NCBI GenBank assembly: GCA_024234505.1
Contig: JACKOD010000004.1
Span: 62,001-126,000 of the forward strand
Reading direction: 5' to 3'
Origin: Hahellaceae bacterium
GTDB lineage: Bacteria; Pseudomonadota; Gammaproteobacteria; Pseudomonadales; Oleiphilaceae
DNA: 64,000 bases
Shown: one piece after another, positions 1 through 9,485 of the stretch
How the letters are laid out: each line of letters opens with the position of its first letter
Numbering within the stretch: the stretch's first letter is position 1
Made by a program: the position numbers and the translations under genes
Notes under the pieces: generated by a model
Databases searched by the model: none
Seen by the model: only the letters and a program-made list of their open reading frames with translations
What the model was told of the DNA's origin: nothing

Positions 1-671
1 TGGGCCAGATTGGTATCCTGATATTCATCTACCAGCAAATAGCGAATGCGGTTCTGCCATTTTTCCAACACTGCGGGCTGGTGCTGAAACAGAAGCACGG
101 GCAGGAGAATCAGGTCGTCGAAATCCAGCGCGTTGTAGGCTTTCAGATAGCGACTGTACTCCTGATAGACCAACGCAATCATCTGTTCCCGGTCATCGGC
201 GGCATGACTGAGTGCCTGCTGAGGCGACAGCATGTCGTTTTTCCAGCTGGAGATTTGCATTTGTACGGCGTCAATTTCTTCGCCACTGTCTGCATGATCC
301 CGCAGCATTAAATCGCGCAACAGCGCTTTGGCGTCTTCGCTGTCAAAAATGGAGAAGCCCGGCTTGTAGCCCAGCACTTTGTGCTCTTCACGGATAATGG
401 TGAGTCCGAGATTGTGGAAGGTCGAGACGGTGAGGCCTTTCGCATCGGGGCCCTTCAGCATTTTACTGACTCGTTCCTTCATTTCGCGTGCCGCCTTATT
501 GGTAAAGGTGACGGCGGCGATATTTCGAGCTTTGATACCACATTGTTCTACCAGGTAGACAATCTTGCTGGTAATAACGCTGGTTTTACCGCTACCGGCA
601 CCCGCCAGAACCAGCAGGGGGCCACTGACATAATGTACGGCTTCGCGTTGGCGTGGATTTAATCGTGACAC
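1..671 (-). CDS. rep: ATP-dependent DNA helicase Rep, N-terminal part (runs off the left edge)
   Basis: Superfamily 1 3'-5' DNA helicase that helps replication forks past obstacles. Reading the minus strand from a GTG at 671 gives about 223 residues without a stop. It opens with the SF1 Q-motif region (LNPRQREAV), then Walker A (AGAGSGKT), motif Ia (TFTNKAAREMKERV), and near the edge the Walker B/DExx motif VDEYQDTN, which is the Rep form rather than the VDEFQDTN more usual in UvrD. The nearest upstream ATG frame hits a TAG just before 671, so GTG is the best start. The helicase 2A/2B domains lie outside the window. It is divergent from tex, with 262 bases between them. Confidence 0.93.
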   Translation of the reverse strand, partial: MSRLNPRQREAVHYVSGPLLVLAGAGSGKTSVITSKIVYLVEQCGIKARNIAAVTFTNKAAREMKERVSKMLKGPDAKGLTVSTFHNLGLTIIREEHKVLGYKPGFSIFDSEDAKALLRDLMLRDHADSGEEIDAVQMQISSWKNDMLSPQQALSHAADDREQMIALVYQEYSRYLKAYNALDFDDLILLPVLLFQHQPAVLEKWQNRIRYLLVDEYQDTNLA

Positions 672-933
672 AGGCTACTCGGTGGTTACAGGATGAACTT
701 GCATTTATGAAACGCTATTGATTAATGGAACGCTACTGGCAGGCGAGCCGTATTGGGTTCCTCAATGTAGCAGATTTACGATAACGGAAAAATGCTTCTT
801 CGCGGCTTTCTGTTGATGCAATCGGCGAAGGTGTGGCTATAATCCCTCCCAGCACGATTTCCTCACACGGGGTGCCCGCTGAATGCGGTTGAACGTGGCT
901 CCCGTATCAATGTACCGAAAATCAAGGTAAAGC

Positions 934-3243
934 ATGCAAAATATCTTTCAGCGTATCGCCGATGAACTGGGCGTTCAGACTCAACAAGTGTCAGCCACCG
1001 TATCACTGTTGGATGAAGGGGCTACGGTGCCATTTATCGCTCGTTACCGTAAAGAAGTGACCGGGTCGCTGGATGACACCCAGTTACGTAACCTTGAAGA
1101 GCGTTTGCGTTATCTGCGTGAACTTGAAGAACGCCGCGGAACCATTCTTAACAGCATCCGCGAGCAGGGTAAGTTAACGGCAGAATTGGAAGGAGATATT
1201 CTGGCCGCAGACACCAAAAACCGTCTGGAAGATCTTTATTTGCCATACAAACCGAAGCGTCGGACGAAAGGCCAGATTGCGCGTGAAGCAGGACTTGAGC
1301 CTTTGGCAGATAAGTTGCTGGCAGATCCCACACTGGATCCGGAAAAGGAAGCCATGGCTTATTTGAATGCCGAGGCCGGATTTGCCGACAGCAAAGCCAC
1401 TCTGGAAGGAGCAAAGTATATTTTGATGGAACGCTTTAGCGAAGATGCGGCCTTGCTCGGAAAGTTACGTACGTTTGTGTGGGAAGAAGGCAAGGTTAAA
1501 ACCTCGGTAGCTGAAGGCAAAGAAGCGGAAGGTGCAAAATTCCGCGATTATTTTGATTTCAGTGAATCGTTGAAAACGATGCCTTCGCATCGAGCGCTGG
1601 CCGTATTCAGAGGTCGGAATGAGGGCATTCTGAACTACACGCTAGCGGTTGGGGATAGCGAAGAAGATCGTCGCCAACCTCATCCCTGCGAGAGCATGAT
1701 CGCCGGGCATAATCAATTGGGAGACTATGGACGCGCGGCTGACAAATGGCTACAGGAAGTCGTGCGTTGGACCTGGCGCGTGAAACTGAGTAATCACATT
1801 GAAACCGAATTGATGGCACAGATTCGCGAGCGGGCTGAAGAAGAGGCGATCAAGGTGTTCGCCAGCAACATCAAGGATTTACTGCTGGCAGCTCCGGCAG
1901 GCCCCCGAACCACGCTGGGTCTGGATCCCGGGTTGCGTACCGGTGTGAAAGTTGCGGTTGTCGATGCGACAGGCAAGGTACTGGATCATTGCGCTATTTA
2001 CCCTCATGCGCCCCATAATAAGTGGGACCTGTCGTTAGCTACTTTGGCCGCTCTGTGCAAGAAGCATCAAATCGAATTAGTGAGCATTGGCAACGGTACG
2101 GCATCACGTGAAACCGACAAACTGGTGGCGGATCTGATGGCGAAATTCCCCGAGTTAAAGCTGAACCGGATTATGGTTAACGAAGCGGGAGCCTCAGTTT
2201 ACTCTGCGTCAGAATTTGCCGCGCGGGAATTTCCGGATCTCGACGTGACTATTCGAGGCGCGGTTTCCATTGCTCGACGTTTGCAGGATCCGTTGGCGGA
2301 ACTGGTGAAAATCGAGCCCAAGTCGATAGGGGTGGGACAATACCAGCACGATGTGAGCCAGACCCAGCTGGCGCGCAGCCTGGACGCAGTGGTAGAGGAC
2401 TGTGTAAACGCGGTGGGTGTGGATGTGAACACCGCCTCGGTTCCCCTGCTGACACGGGTGTCTGGCTTAAATCAGACCATTGCGAACAACATTGTTGAGT
2501 TCCGCAATAGTCATGGTACGTTCAAGAGTCGTTCCGACCTGAAAAAAGTACCACGGTTAGGTGATAAAACCTTTGAATTGGCGGCAGGATTTTTAAGGGT
2601 AATGAACGGAAGCAATCCGCTGGATGCTTCTGCGGTTCACCCGGAAGCCTATGAAGTGGCCGAAACCATCGCCGAGAAAAATGGCAAGGATCTGAAGCAG
2701 CTGATCGGCGACAGCCGTTTTCTGCATAGCCTGAAGGCTCAGGATTACACCAGCGAACGTTTTGGTACCCCCACGGTCAAAGATATTATCGCCGAACTCG
2801 ACAAACCCGGTCGCGACCCCCGTCCGGAATTCCGTTTTGCCCAGTATCAGGAAGGTGTCGAGGATATCAAAGACCTCAAAGTGGGGATGGTGCTGGAAGG
2901 CGCGGTGACCAATGTGACGGCCTTTGGTGCATTTGTCGATGTGGGCGTTCATCAGGATGGATTGGTGCATATTTCGTCGTTGTCCGACAAATTTGTCAAA
3001 GATCCGCGGGAAGTGGTGAAAGCCGGGGATATCGTAAAAGTCAAAGTGATGGAGGTGGATGTGCCTCGTAAGCGTATCGGCTTGTCTATGAGGCTGAACG
3101 ACGCGCCGGGTGCCAGCGATACTGGCGCACCCAGAGGTCAGGCAAAACCTGCGGGTAGAATGCCCAAAGCCGCACCAGAACCTGCCAACAATGCTTTGGC
3201 GGGCGCATTTGCACAAGCCCTGTCGAAAGCCAAAAAGCGCTGA
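934..3243 (+). CDS. tex: Tex, S1-domain RNA-binding transcription accessory protein
   Basis: Cytoplasmic nucleic-acid-binding protein of the Tex/YhgF family, homologous to eukaryotic Spt6. The 769-residue length is normal. Order seen: N-terminal helical domain, YqgF/RuvX-like resolvase fold starting near TTLGLDPGLRTGVK, helix-hairpin-helix segment (NNIVEFRNSHGTFKSRSDLKKV), and a C-terminal S1 RNA-binding domain (GMVLEGAVTNVTAFGAFVDVG), then a basic low-complexity tail. The ATG follows an AAGG at 924-927. A strong terminator lies just downstream, so it is probably a single-gene transcript. Confidence 0.96.
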   Translation: MQNIFQRIADELGVQTQQVSATVSLLDEGATVPFIARYRKEVTGSLDDTQLRNLEERLRYLRELEERRGTILNSIREQGKLTAELEGDILAADTKNRLEDLYLPYKPKRRTKGQIAREAGLEPLADKLLADPTLDPEKEAMAYLNAEAGFADSKATLEGAKYILMERFSEDAALLGKLRTFVWEEGKVKTSVAEGKEAEGAKFRDYFDFSESLKTMPSHRALAVFRGRNEGILNYTLAVGDSEEDRRQPHPCESMIAGHNQLGDYGRAADKWLQEVVRWTWRVKLSNHIETELMAQIRERAEEEAIKVFASNIKDLLLAAPAGPRTTLGLDPGLRTGVKVAVVDATGKVLDHCAIYPHAPHNKWDLSLATLAALCKKHQIELVSIGNGTASRETDKLVADLMAKFPELKLNRIMVNEAGASVYSASEFAAREFPDLDVTIRGAVSIARRLQDPLAELVKIEPKSIGVGQYQHDVSQTQLARSLDAVVEDCVNAVGVDVNTASVPLLTRVSGLNQTIANNIVEFRNSHGTFKSRSDLKKVPRLGDKTFELAAGFLRVMNGSNPLDASAVHPEAYEVAETIAEKNGKDLKQLIGDSRFLHSLKAQDYTSERFGTPTVKDIIAELDKPGRDPRPEFRFAQYQEGVEDIKDLKVGMVLEGAVTNVTAFGAFVDVGVHQDGLVHISSLSDKFVKDPREVVKAGDIVKVKVMEVDVPRKRIGLSMRLNDAPGASDTGAPRGQAKPAGRMPKAAPEPANNALAGAFAQALSKAKKR

Positions 3244-3284
3244 ATGGCAGAGGATGGCCTCGGGGAGAAGACTTGACACTCTCC

Positions 3285-3322
3285 AAGCCTCCGGTGTTTT
3301 TCCCGGAGGCCTCTTTTTTTTC
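3285..3322 (+). terminator. Rho-independent terminator after tex
   Basis: A perfect 8-bp stem, GCCTCCGG (3287-3294) and CCGGAGGC (3303-3310), closes an 8-base T-rich loop and is followed by a run of T. It sits 44 bases after the tex stop and separates tex from gshA. Confidence 0.92.
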
Positions 3323-3434
3323 CGCAAAATCACCCCATATAGGGCCAGATAACGCATTCCGTCGCTTAATTCATTAAGCCACAGAGGCAAGAATAACCCT
3401 TGAATTGTGTATTCAGACTTGCAAAAGGCCCCTT

Positions 3435-4997
3435 ATGAGCGCGACCCTCCTTGCCCGACTAGCCAAACTGGACGTTCATGCTACGACTGCCCTTAAAGAC
3501 ATTGGCCGCGGAATAGAAAAGGAGGGGCTGAGGGTTGACCCCCATCATTTTATTGCCCAGACAGATCATCCTTCGGCCTTGGGGCATCCGCTAACGCACG
3601 CCAGTATTACCACCGATTATTCCGAAGCCTTACTGGAACTGATTACCCCCGTCACGCATTCGCCGGAAGCTCTCGTGAGCGCGCTGCAGGATATCCATGT
3701 CTGGGTGCAGCGAAATCTGGATGATGAGGTACTCTGGGCTGGCAGCATGCCTTGTCGTTTGGAGGGAGATGCCAGTATCCGCATAGCCGAATACGGGACG
3801 TCAAATACCGGACGCCTGAAGCATGTTTACCGGGAAGGTCTTTCCGTCCGTTACGGTCGAATCATGCAGAGTATTGCCGGGTTGCACTTTAACTTTTCTA
3901 TGCCCGATGCCTTCTGGAATTCCTGGCAGGCACAACTGGAAAATCGCGAGACACTGCAAACCTTTAAATCCAATCAGTATTTTGCGCTGATTCGTAACTT
4001 TAGACGCCACTCCTGGATGTTGATGTATTTATTTGGCGCGTCACCCGCGCTGGACGCGTCTTTTCTGGAAGGCAAGACGCATCAGCTATCCCCGTTACAT
4101 GGAGGCGATACATGGTATCTACCTTATGCGACTTCGCTCCGTATGGGCGATCTGGGATATCACAACAATGCCCAATCATCGCTTAACATCTGCTTTAATC
4201 GTCTGGATAACTTTATTCGAACACTGGGACAGGCGATTCACAAACCCTGGCCGGCCTATGAAGCGATTGGGACACAGCGAGATGGTCGATATATCCAGTT
4301 AAATACCAATATTCTCCAGATTGAAAACGAATATTACAGCCCGATCCGCCCCAAGCGAACTACCGAGCGGGGTGAGCGCCCGTTACAAGCGTTGCAGTCG
4401 CGTGGCGTGGAATACATAGAAGTCCGTTGTCTCGATTTGAACCCTTTCTTGCCGTTAGGCGTCGATGTGGAACAAGTGCGCTTTCTGGATGTTTTCCTGT
4501 TGTATTGCCTGATGTCGGAAAGTGCGCTAATTGGCGACGCCGAGTGCTCGCTTCTGGACGATAACTTTGCCAGAGTGGTTGCCCGTGGACGTGAACCCGG
4601 GTTGCATTTGCACTATGAAGGGCAGGACGTTCCCATGTCGGCTCTGGGATTGTCAATGCTGGATGAAATGTTGCCAGTGGCGGAGTTGATGGACAGCCTA
4701 AATCAGACCCGTGACTATCGCTCGGCACTTGAAGCACAGCGACAGAAGTTTCTTGATCCCCAACTCACCCCTTCTGCGAAGGTTTTAGAGGCCATGCAAG
4801 CAAACTCACTATCATGGTGTGAATTTGCGGCGGGCCTTTCCCGCCAACACCAGTCTTCCTTGCAACAGGCATCAGTGGATAGTGGATTTACCGAACGCTT
4901 TACCGCACAGGCAATTCAGTCAATTAAGGAAGAGCAACATCTGGCAGCATCAAATAGTTGCGACTTTTCTCAATTTCTAAAGGATTTCCAGGTGTAA
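3435..4997 (+). CDS. gshA: Glutamate-cysteine ligase GshA
   Basis: Catalyses the first step of glutathione synthesis, ATP-dependent ligation of glutamate and cysteine, in the cytoplasm. The protein matches the proteobacterial type 1 family: GRGIEKEGLRV near the N terminus, TDYSEALLELITP, and the central HYNNAQSS-like stretch YHNNAQSSLNICF; 520 residues is the family length. A TTG at 3405 would extend the frame, but the ATG at 3435 has AAAAGG at 3423-3428 and is preferred. It follows the tex terminator and is apparently monocistronic. Confidence 0.95.
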   Translation: MSATLLARLAKLDVHATTALKDIGRGIEKEGLRVDPHHFIAQTDHPSALGHPLTHASITTDYSEALLELITPVTHSPEALVSALQDIHVWVQRNLDDEVLWAGSMPCRLEGDASIRIAEYGTSNTGRLKHVYREGLSVRYGRIMQSIAGLHFNFSMPDAFWNSWQAQLENRETLQTFKSNQYFALIRNFRRHSWMLMYLFGASPALDASFLEGKTHQLSPLHGGDTWYLPYATSLRMGDLGYHNNAQSSLNICFNRLDNFIRTLGQAIHKPWPAYEAIGTQRDGRYIQLNTNILQIENEYYSPIRPKRTTERGERPLQALQSRGVEYIEVRCLDLNPFLPLGVDVEQVRFLDVFLLYCLMSESALIGDAECSLLDDNFARVVARGREPGLHLHYEGQDVPMSALGLSMLDEMLPVAELMDSLNQTRDYRSALEAQRQKFLDPQLTPSAKVLEAMQANSLSWCEFAAGLSRQHQSSLQQASVDSGFTERFTAQAIQSIKEEQHLAASNSCDFSQFLKDFQV

Positions 4998-5333
4998 GCG
5001 TTACCTGCAGCACAAAAAGCAACGGGTCGTATTGGCGTAATATGAACACTATGCTAACTTTTTTATCAGTTTGATGCGGAATGTAAGTTCGTGTTAAATG
5101 GGTTGCCGGGTAGAAGGTGTCCATTTAAAAGCACAACTGACGCCTGATTCAACAGAGACACACACTAAAAACAACAATAACCGCTGTGAAAAACAACGGT
5201 ACAAGCCAATAAGTTACTCATTTTAAGGGTTTTACCCTTTCTGCAGTCCGAACCAGAACCGGAAGTCCGTCCAACCTGGAGGGCACCTTCTGAAGTGCAG
5301 TGGAGTAATGATGTGGTAAGTATAGGAGGCCTT
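4998..5333. other. Intergenic region between gshA and rmf
   Basis: These 336 bases hold no credible gene. They end in a good ribosome binding site (AGGAGG, 5324-5329) for rmf and presumably carry the rmf promoter, but I could not find a -35/-10 pair with good spacing and assign none. Confidence 0.5.
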
Positions 5334-5534
5334 ATGGCCAAAGAGCACAAACTGGGTTGGGACCTGGAATCACTGAACAAAGCGTATCAGCACGGGTACA
5401 TGGCGGGTGTCATGGGGATGCCTTCAAATCGCTGTCCATATCACGGCGAAATCATCGCGGCTTCCTGGGAAGCCGGTTGGGAAGATGGTTATGAACATTG
5501 TGAACTCAAAGCCCCGATTGATAAAATTGCCTGA
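5334..5534 (+). CDS. rmf: Ribosome modulation factor
   Basis: Small protein that dimerises 70S ribosomes into inactive 100S particles in stationary phase. The 66-residue product contains the family core AYQHGYMAGVMG followed by CPY and a second glycine-rich W-containing helix (ASWEAGWEDGYEH), aligning with E. coli RMF (RGYQAGIAGRSKEMCPY). A longer frame begins at 5295, but the ATG at 5334 directly behind AGGAGG is the likely start. The leader is long, which fits a growth-phase controlled gene, although no regulator site was identified. Confidence 0.9.
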   Translation: MAKEHKLGWDLESLNKAYQHGYMAGVMGMPSNRCPYHGEIIAASWEAGWEDGYEHCELKAPIDKIA

Positions 5535-5547
5535 ATCGGGGTTGATC

Positions 5548-5589
5548 TATTGAGAGGATAGGGGGCAACCGATCCGATTCCTCTCAATA
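5548..5589. terminator. Hairpin between convergent rmf and fliL-like gene
   Basis: A perfect 11-bp inverted repeat, TATTGAGAGGA (5548-5558) and TCCTCTCAATA (5579-5589), lies just after rmf. The right arm overlaps the first of two direct copies of TCTCAATAATCTAC (5582-5595 and 5599-5612). It is placed as a terminator for convergent transcripts, but no clean T-tract follows. Confidence 0.55.
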
Positions 5590-5636
5590 ATCTACTTGTC
5601 TCAATAATCTACCTATGTGTGGCTCGCAGGGCGGGA

Positions 5637-6071
5637 TTAGCGCTGGATCACGAACTCGGTAAACAACACATCTTCAATCATACCTGAGCCTTCTTCCTCT
5701 TTTAGCTTGGCCCTCAGCTTTTCCAGAATCTCCTGACGAAGTTTTTCCTGACCATCCATCGTGTTCAGCGAGTCACCCTGTTTGCTCAGCAGAAACACAA
5801 TTTCATTGCGTAATAGCGCGATATGATTTTCCACCTTGTTGGCGTCCGCCACACTATTGACCCGGACGGTAACATCCGCTTTTAAAAATCGCAGCTTGGC
5901 ACCGGGTGTTCCGAAATTGGCAACGAATGAGGGTTTAAGCTCCACATACTGTGTTGTGGGTGCGGGCGCAGCCCCTTCCTCTTCTGCGCTGACTGAAGAC
6001 GAGAGCATGGCGCTCAATGCTATCCATGCCAAAAGAAGTGAGAACGCGGCAGATCGTTGCTTGACTTTCAT
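5637..6071 (-). CDS. FliL-like flagellar basal body-associated family protein
   Basis: FliL-family protein of 144 residues. It has a cleavable-looking signal peptide (AFSLLLAWIALSAMLSSSVSA) instead of the single anchor helix of true FliL, then the FliL core: YVELKPSFVANFG, KADVTVRV, HIALLRNEIVFLLS and a final DVLFTEFVIQ strand. No flagellar genes are nearby, so it is probably a periplasmic paralogue. FliL proteins associate with stator complexes and resemble stomatin/SPFH folds; a role here in motility is inferred from family only. Confidence 0.85.
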   Translation of the reverse strand: MKVKQRSAAFSLLLAWIALSAMLSSSVSAEEEGAAPAPTTQYVELKPSFVANFGTPGAKLRFLKADVTVRVNSVADANKVENHIALLRNEIVFLLSKQGDSLNTMDGQEKLRQEILEKLRAKLKEEEGSGMIEDVLFTEFVIQR

Positions 6072-6331
6072 GTCTTGAAAATACCTTTTGTCGGGTCATT
6101 CGGTTAAATACTAATTCATTATAGAAAAAGTGCTTTGTTTGTGACGAGTTATCGGCAAGTCTGACAAAAAATTCATTTGAGTGCAGTGTTTGTTGTCATT
6201 TAATGTCGGGAATCTTTGCGAGAGGTTTTTATCGGTGGTATGCGGCCAATCTCTCTATTATGCTTGTTTGCCTTGAGGTCGTGGTGACTTGGGCGGCGAC
6301 CGTTTCAGTATCAATTTTCAGGTGGTTAAAT

Positions 6332-6841
6332 ATGTTTGCGTTGTCAGCTCGCCAAATCAACCTCGGTTTGTTTCTGGTGTGTGTGGGTTTATTGATTACA
6401 GCCTATTTTATGCAGTTGGTGATGGGGTTGGAGCCTTGCCCGTTGTGTATGATGCAGCGTCTGGCGGTGGCTTTGGTGGGCGTGGTGGCGCTGGTCGGAG
6501 CCTTGCTTAATCCTCGGGCATTAGGCGTGAGGATTATCGGTGCGGTAACGTTGCTATCCGCGATCGCCGGTATGGCCTTGTCAAGTCGCCAGCTATGGTT
6601 GCAGCACCTTCCGGCTGATAAGGTGCCAGAGTGTGGCCCGGGGCTGGAATATATGCTGGAAGTCTTTCCATTACTTGAGGTTATACAGATTGCAATTCGC
6701 GGAACCGGCGATTGTGCGGAAGTACAATGGACCTTTCTGGGTTTGAGTATTCCGGGTTGGACGCTTCTTGCTTTCATTGCAATGGCGGCGGTTGCCATCA
6801 TGCAAATTGCTCGCCCAAATAGCGCCTCGATACCAAAATAA
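6332..6841 (+). CDS. dsbB: Disulfide bond formation protein DsbB
   Basis: Inner-membrane quinone reductase that re-oxidises DsbA. The 169-residue product has four hydrophobic segments and both cysteine pairs: C36-x2-C39 in EPCPLCMMQR and C101/C128 in the second periplasmic loop (PECGPGLEY and GDCAEV). The open frame extends upstream to 6203, but ATG 6332 has AGGTGG at 6320-6325 and gives the normal N terminus. No dsbA in the window. Confidence 0.94.
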   Translation: MFALSARQINLGLFLVCVGLLITAYFMQLVMGLEPCPLCMMQRLAVALVGVVALVGALLNPRALGVRIIGAVTLLSAIAGMALSSRQLWLQHLPADKVPECGPGLEYMLEVFPLLEVIQIAIRGTGDCAEVQWTFLGLSIPGWTLLAFIAMAAVAIMQIARPNSASIPK

Positions 6842-7111
6842 ACATAAAGTTTGGAGCTTACCCCTTGCGGCTGCCTTACATTTTGTTTAACTTCGTCATT
6901 CACCGCCAGAAAACGTCGTTGTGACAGTTTGTGGGGCGGAATCGTCGAATGATATGCTTTGTTCCGGTGCGTAACAGACACCTGACGAACGCGCAAAAAC
7001 GAATGTATGGTCAATCTACTGCCTCAGGTGTCAGGTTGATCACGAAAACAAAAAAATGCAGACGACCACCGGAATCCGACCGGCAGGCGTCGCGCTAGTA
7101 AGGGGAAGTTT

Positions 7112-7582
7112 ATGCTGGAAAACTGCCGCAACGCGAAAGAGCGCTGGGGAGGCGTTAGCGAGATTATTGACCGGTGGCTGAGAGAGCGCCAGGAACTGAT
7201 TGTTCGCTATTGTGACCTTACGGCGAAGGCTGACGTGCCTGCAGACGTACGCGCCGTTCAGTATCAATCGTTCTGCCAGATACTGGTAGATTATGTATCG
7301 GCCGGACATTTTGAAGTTTACGGACAGCTAATCGAAGAAGCGCGTGAGTTTGGGGATGGTGGCGAAGAATTAGCCAATAAAGTCATGCCGGATATCGATA
7401 AGACTACTGAAGTGGCTTTAAATTTCAACGACCGGTTCGATGATATCAACCGGGTTGATGATGGCTTGGGAACGCTGGACTCAGAAATACCGGCGCTGGG
7501 ACAGGTGCTGGAAGAGCGATTCTCGCTTGAAGATATGCTGATTGAGCAATTGCACACGGTACATGCCGATCAGGTAGCCTGA
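7112..7582 (+). CDS. rsd: Rsd/AlgQ family anti-sigma-70 regulator
   Basis: Rsd-type protein of 156 residues that binds region 4 of sigma-70 in stationary phase; the Pseudomonas homologue AlgQ also affects alginate expression. Family features: the N-terminal ERWGG-IIDRWLRERQELIVRYCDL helix, FCQILVDYVSAGHFEVY, and the terminal ALxxRFxLED-like segment LEERFSLEDMLIEQL. Its ATG follows AAGGGGAAG at 7099-7107, and a hairpin terminator follows the stop. Confidence 0.9.
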   Translation: MLENCRNAKERWGGVSEIIDRWLRERQELIVRYCDLTAKADVPADVRAVQYQSFCQILVDYVSAGHFEVYGQLIEEAREFGDGGEELANKVMPDIDKTTEVALNFNDRFDDINRVDDGLGTLDSEIPALGQVLEERFSLEDMLIEQLHTVHADQVA

Positions 7583-7588
7583 GTTTTC

Positions 7589-7621
7589 AATGGGCTACGA
7601 CACCGGTCGCAGCCCATTTCC
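7589..7621 (+). terminator. Hairpin terminator after rsd
   Basis: AATGGGCT (7589-7596) pairs with AGCCCATT (7611-7618), with an inner CGAC/GTCG helix closing a 4-base ACCG loop after one mismatch. The following bases are pyrimidine-rich rather than a pure T run. Confidence 0.65.
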
Positions 7622-7753
7622 TTCCGCTAAATTCCTTTGTTTGTCTTATCTATCCCCCGCACTGCTGATAAACCACTTGATAATCAAAGCAAAACGACTG
7701 TTTCTTGACTACACTTGGCGTATCTCTTTATTCAGGCAGAACATGCGGCGCTT

Positions 7754-8734
7754 ATGACTGTTAACTTCCGTCATTCACTTTTTTCACTGTTGTTTGGATT
7801 GCTTGCCGGCGTGCTTCTCTCGGGTTGTTCGGACGGCAAGGGGCCAATACAGTCATTCCAATACGCATCACAAGGGTTGCTAAGCGGGGATATCTCTGCC
7901 GATGGGCGGTTTGCGCTCATTGGTTCAGTGCATCATGGGGGCAGTTTATGGGACGTGGCCAAGAAAGAGCGTTTGTATAACTGGAATCATGAGGCCGGCG
8001 TTTATAGTTCGGTGCGTGCGGTGGGGATCTCTGGTGACAGTAAACGTGCGGTGACGGCCGTTGAAGACGGCATTGCGCTGTGGGATATCGGCAGCGGCAA
8101 GAATCTAACCTTCTGGAAAGCACCTGCTCGTGTCAGTGCGCTTAAAGTGTCGGCCGATGGGCGTTATGCCTTATTGGGTTTGTATAATCATCGAGCGGTC
8201 TATTTTGATTTGGTGACAGGACAGCAAGTGCACGAGTTTAAACATCAGGCTGAGGTCCGAGGGGTTGATATCAGTGCCGATGGTAAACGGGCCATTACGG
8301 GTAGTGATGATCAGACCGCGATGGTCTGGAGTCTGGAAACCGGCGAGCTGATTCAGGCCTTTAATCACCGCAACCAGATTAAAACGGTAGCCCTCTCGCC
8401 GGATGGCCACCAGGCGTTCACTACGGCGCAGCGGGAAGATTCAGTTATCTGGGATGTGGAAAGTGGTAAGCCCAGAGTCAAATTGCCAAACCGCTATACC
8501 AATTTTACAACGGCCCGCTTTTCCGAAAATGGTCGCCAGTTGCTGTTAGGGAATTTTCAGGGCCAGCTGGAACTGTTGGATGTGTCGAGTGGCAAGTCGC
8601 TGGCCAAGTGGAAGGCCAAGCCGCGGAAAGCCTACGGTGGATCAGTGAGTAAGGCCGTGGTTGCAGTATCCTTCGGTGCCAAACCCGGACGAGTCATGGC
8701 GTTAACCTCGGATGGTTTGCTACAGGTATTTTAA
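7754..8734 (+). CDS. WD40-repeat lipoprotein
   Basis: Predicted lipoprotein of 326 residues: a hydrophobic signal ending in the lipobox LLSGC with Cys at residue 25, then repeated beta-propeller blades. Blade signatures include ISADGRFALIGS...GSLWDV, VSADGRYALLG, ISADGKRAITGSDDQTAMVWSLETGE and LSPDGHQAFTT...VIWDVESGK. About six or seven blades fit the length. WD40 propellers are usually binding scaffolds; no partner can be named. The ATG at 7754 is preferred over the longer frame from 7715 because it starts a clean signal peptide. Confidence 0.85.
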   Translation: MTVNFRHSLFSLLFGLLAGVLLSGCSDGKGPIQSFQYASQGLLSGDISADGRFALIGSVHHGGSLWDVAKKERLYNWNHEAGVYSSVRAVGISGDSKRAVTAVEDGIALWDIGSGKNLTFWKAPARVSALKVSADGRYALLGLYNHRAVYFDLVTGQQVHEFKHQAEVRGVDISADGKRAITGSDDQTAMVWSLETGELIQAFNHRNQIKTVALSPDGHQAFTTAQREDSVIWDVESGKPRVKLPNRYTNFTTARFSENGRQLLLGNFQGQLELLDVSSGKSLAKWKAKPRKAYGGSVSKAVVAVSFGAKPGRVMALTSDGLLQVF

Positions 8735-8755
8735 GACCGGGGCGATGGGGTTATC

Positions 8756-8780
8756 GGGGTGAAGCCGGTGGCTTCACCCC
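8756..8780. terminator. Bidirectional hairpin between WD40 gene and FKBP gene
   Basis: A perfect 11-bp stem GGGGTGAAGCC (8756-8766) and GGCTTCACCCC (8770-8780) with a 3-base loop lies between convergent genes. There is no long T-tract on the plus side. Confidence 0.75.
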
Positions 8781-8789
8781 TCATATCAA

Positions 8790-9485
8790 TTAGTTCTTTT
8801 TGGTCACTTCCAGCAGCTCTACATCAAACAGCAGTACTTCATTCGGACCGATAGAACGGTTGCCGCCGGGGCCATAAGCCAGGTCTGAAGGGATATACAG
8901 CTGCCACTTGGAGCCAGCCTTCATTAACTGGAGAGCTTCTGTCCAGCCTTTAATTACGGCATTGACCGGGACGCTGGCAGGCTCGCCACGCTCAATCGAG
9001 CTATCAAATACTTTTCCGCTGACCAGGCTACCCTGATAGTGCACTTTAACCGTATCTGAAGGGCCGGGCTTGGCACCGCTGCCATCGGCCAATACTTTAT
9101 ACTGAAGGCCGCTGGGCAAGGTAACAACGCCTTCCTTGTTTTTATTTTCCTTCAGGAATGCTTCACCTGCGGCTTTGTTTTCACTTGCCAACTTCTCAAA
9201 CTGCGCCATTTGTTCGTCGCGCTGCTTTTGCTGAAAACGCTGGAGCATTTGCGCCAGTTCGGCATCGGTCATCAGGGTCGCGCCACCGGCGTAGCCATCT
9301 TTCAGGCCTTGCACGAAAATATCCATATCAATATTTGGCATGTCGGTGGTCAGACGCTTTCCGAAAATCATACCGAAGCCATAGCTGGTTTGCTGTTCTT
9401 CAGTCTGTAATTTTTTGACAGGGTCGCCGGCCTGAGCCAGCATTGAAGCGCCGGTCAGTGCGGCAACAAGCATAAGTTTTTTCAT
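8790..9485 (-). CDS. FKBP-type peptidyl-prolyl cis-trans isomerase, Mip/FkpA-like
   Basis: Periplasmic proline isomerase of 231 residues. Signal peptide MKKLMLVAALTGASMLAQA, then the FKBP N-terminal dimerisation domain (KLQTEEQQTSYGFGMIFGK ... LKDGYAG), a long charged helix around residues 75-115, and the catalytic FKBP domain beginning GLQYKVLADGSG with VHYQGSLVSGKVFDSS, VIKGWTEALQLMKAGSKWQLYIP and AYGPGG. Domain order and length match Mip/FkpA. Confidence 0.94.
   Translation of the reverse strand: MKKLMLVAALTGASMLAQAGDPVKKLQTEEQQTSYGFGMIFGKRLTTDMPNIDMDIFVQGLKDGYAGGATLMTDAELAQMLQRFQQKQRDEQMAQFEKLASENKAAGEAFLKENKNKEGVVTLPSGLQYKVLADGSGAKPGPSDTVKVHYQGSLVSGKVFDSSIERGEPASVPVNAVIKGWTEALQLMKAGSKWQLYIPSDLAYGPGGNRSIGPNEVLLFDVELLEVTKKN

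Noticed and set aside
2593..3390. Minus-strand open frame of 265 codons across tex
   Set aside because: It mirrors the tex coding frame, has no recognisable domain and would overlap an essential-looking gene and its terminator.
5032..5055. rmf promoter from TTGGCG and TATGCT
   Set aside because: The spacer is only 12 bases, too short for a sigma-70 promoter.
5637..6071. Part of a flagellar operon
   Set aside because: FliL similarity is clear, but no other flagellar gene lies nearby and it has a signal peptide, so it is treated as an orphan paralogue.
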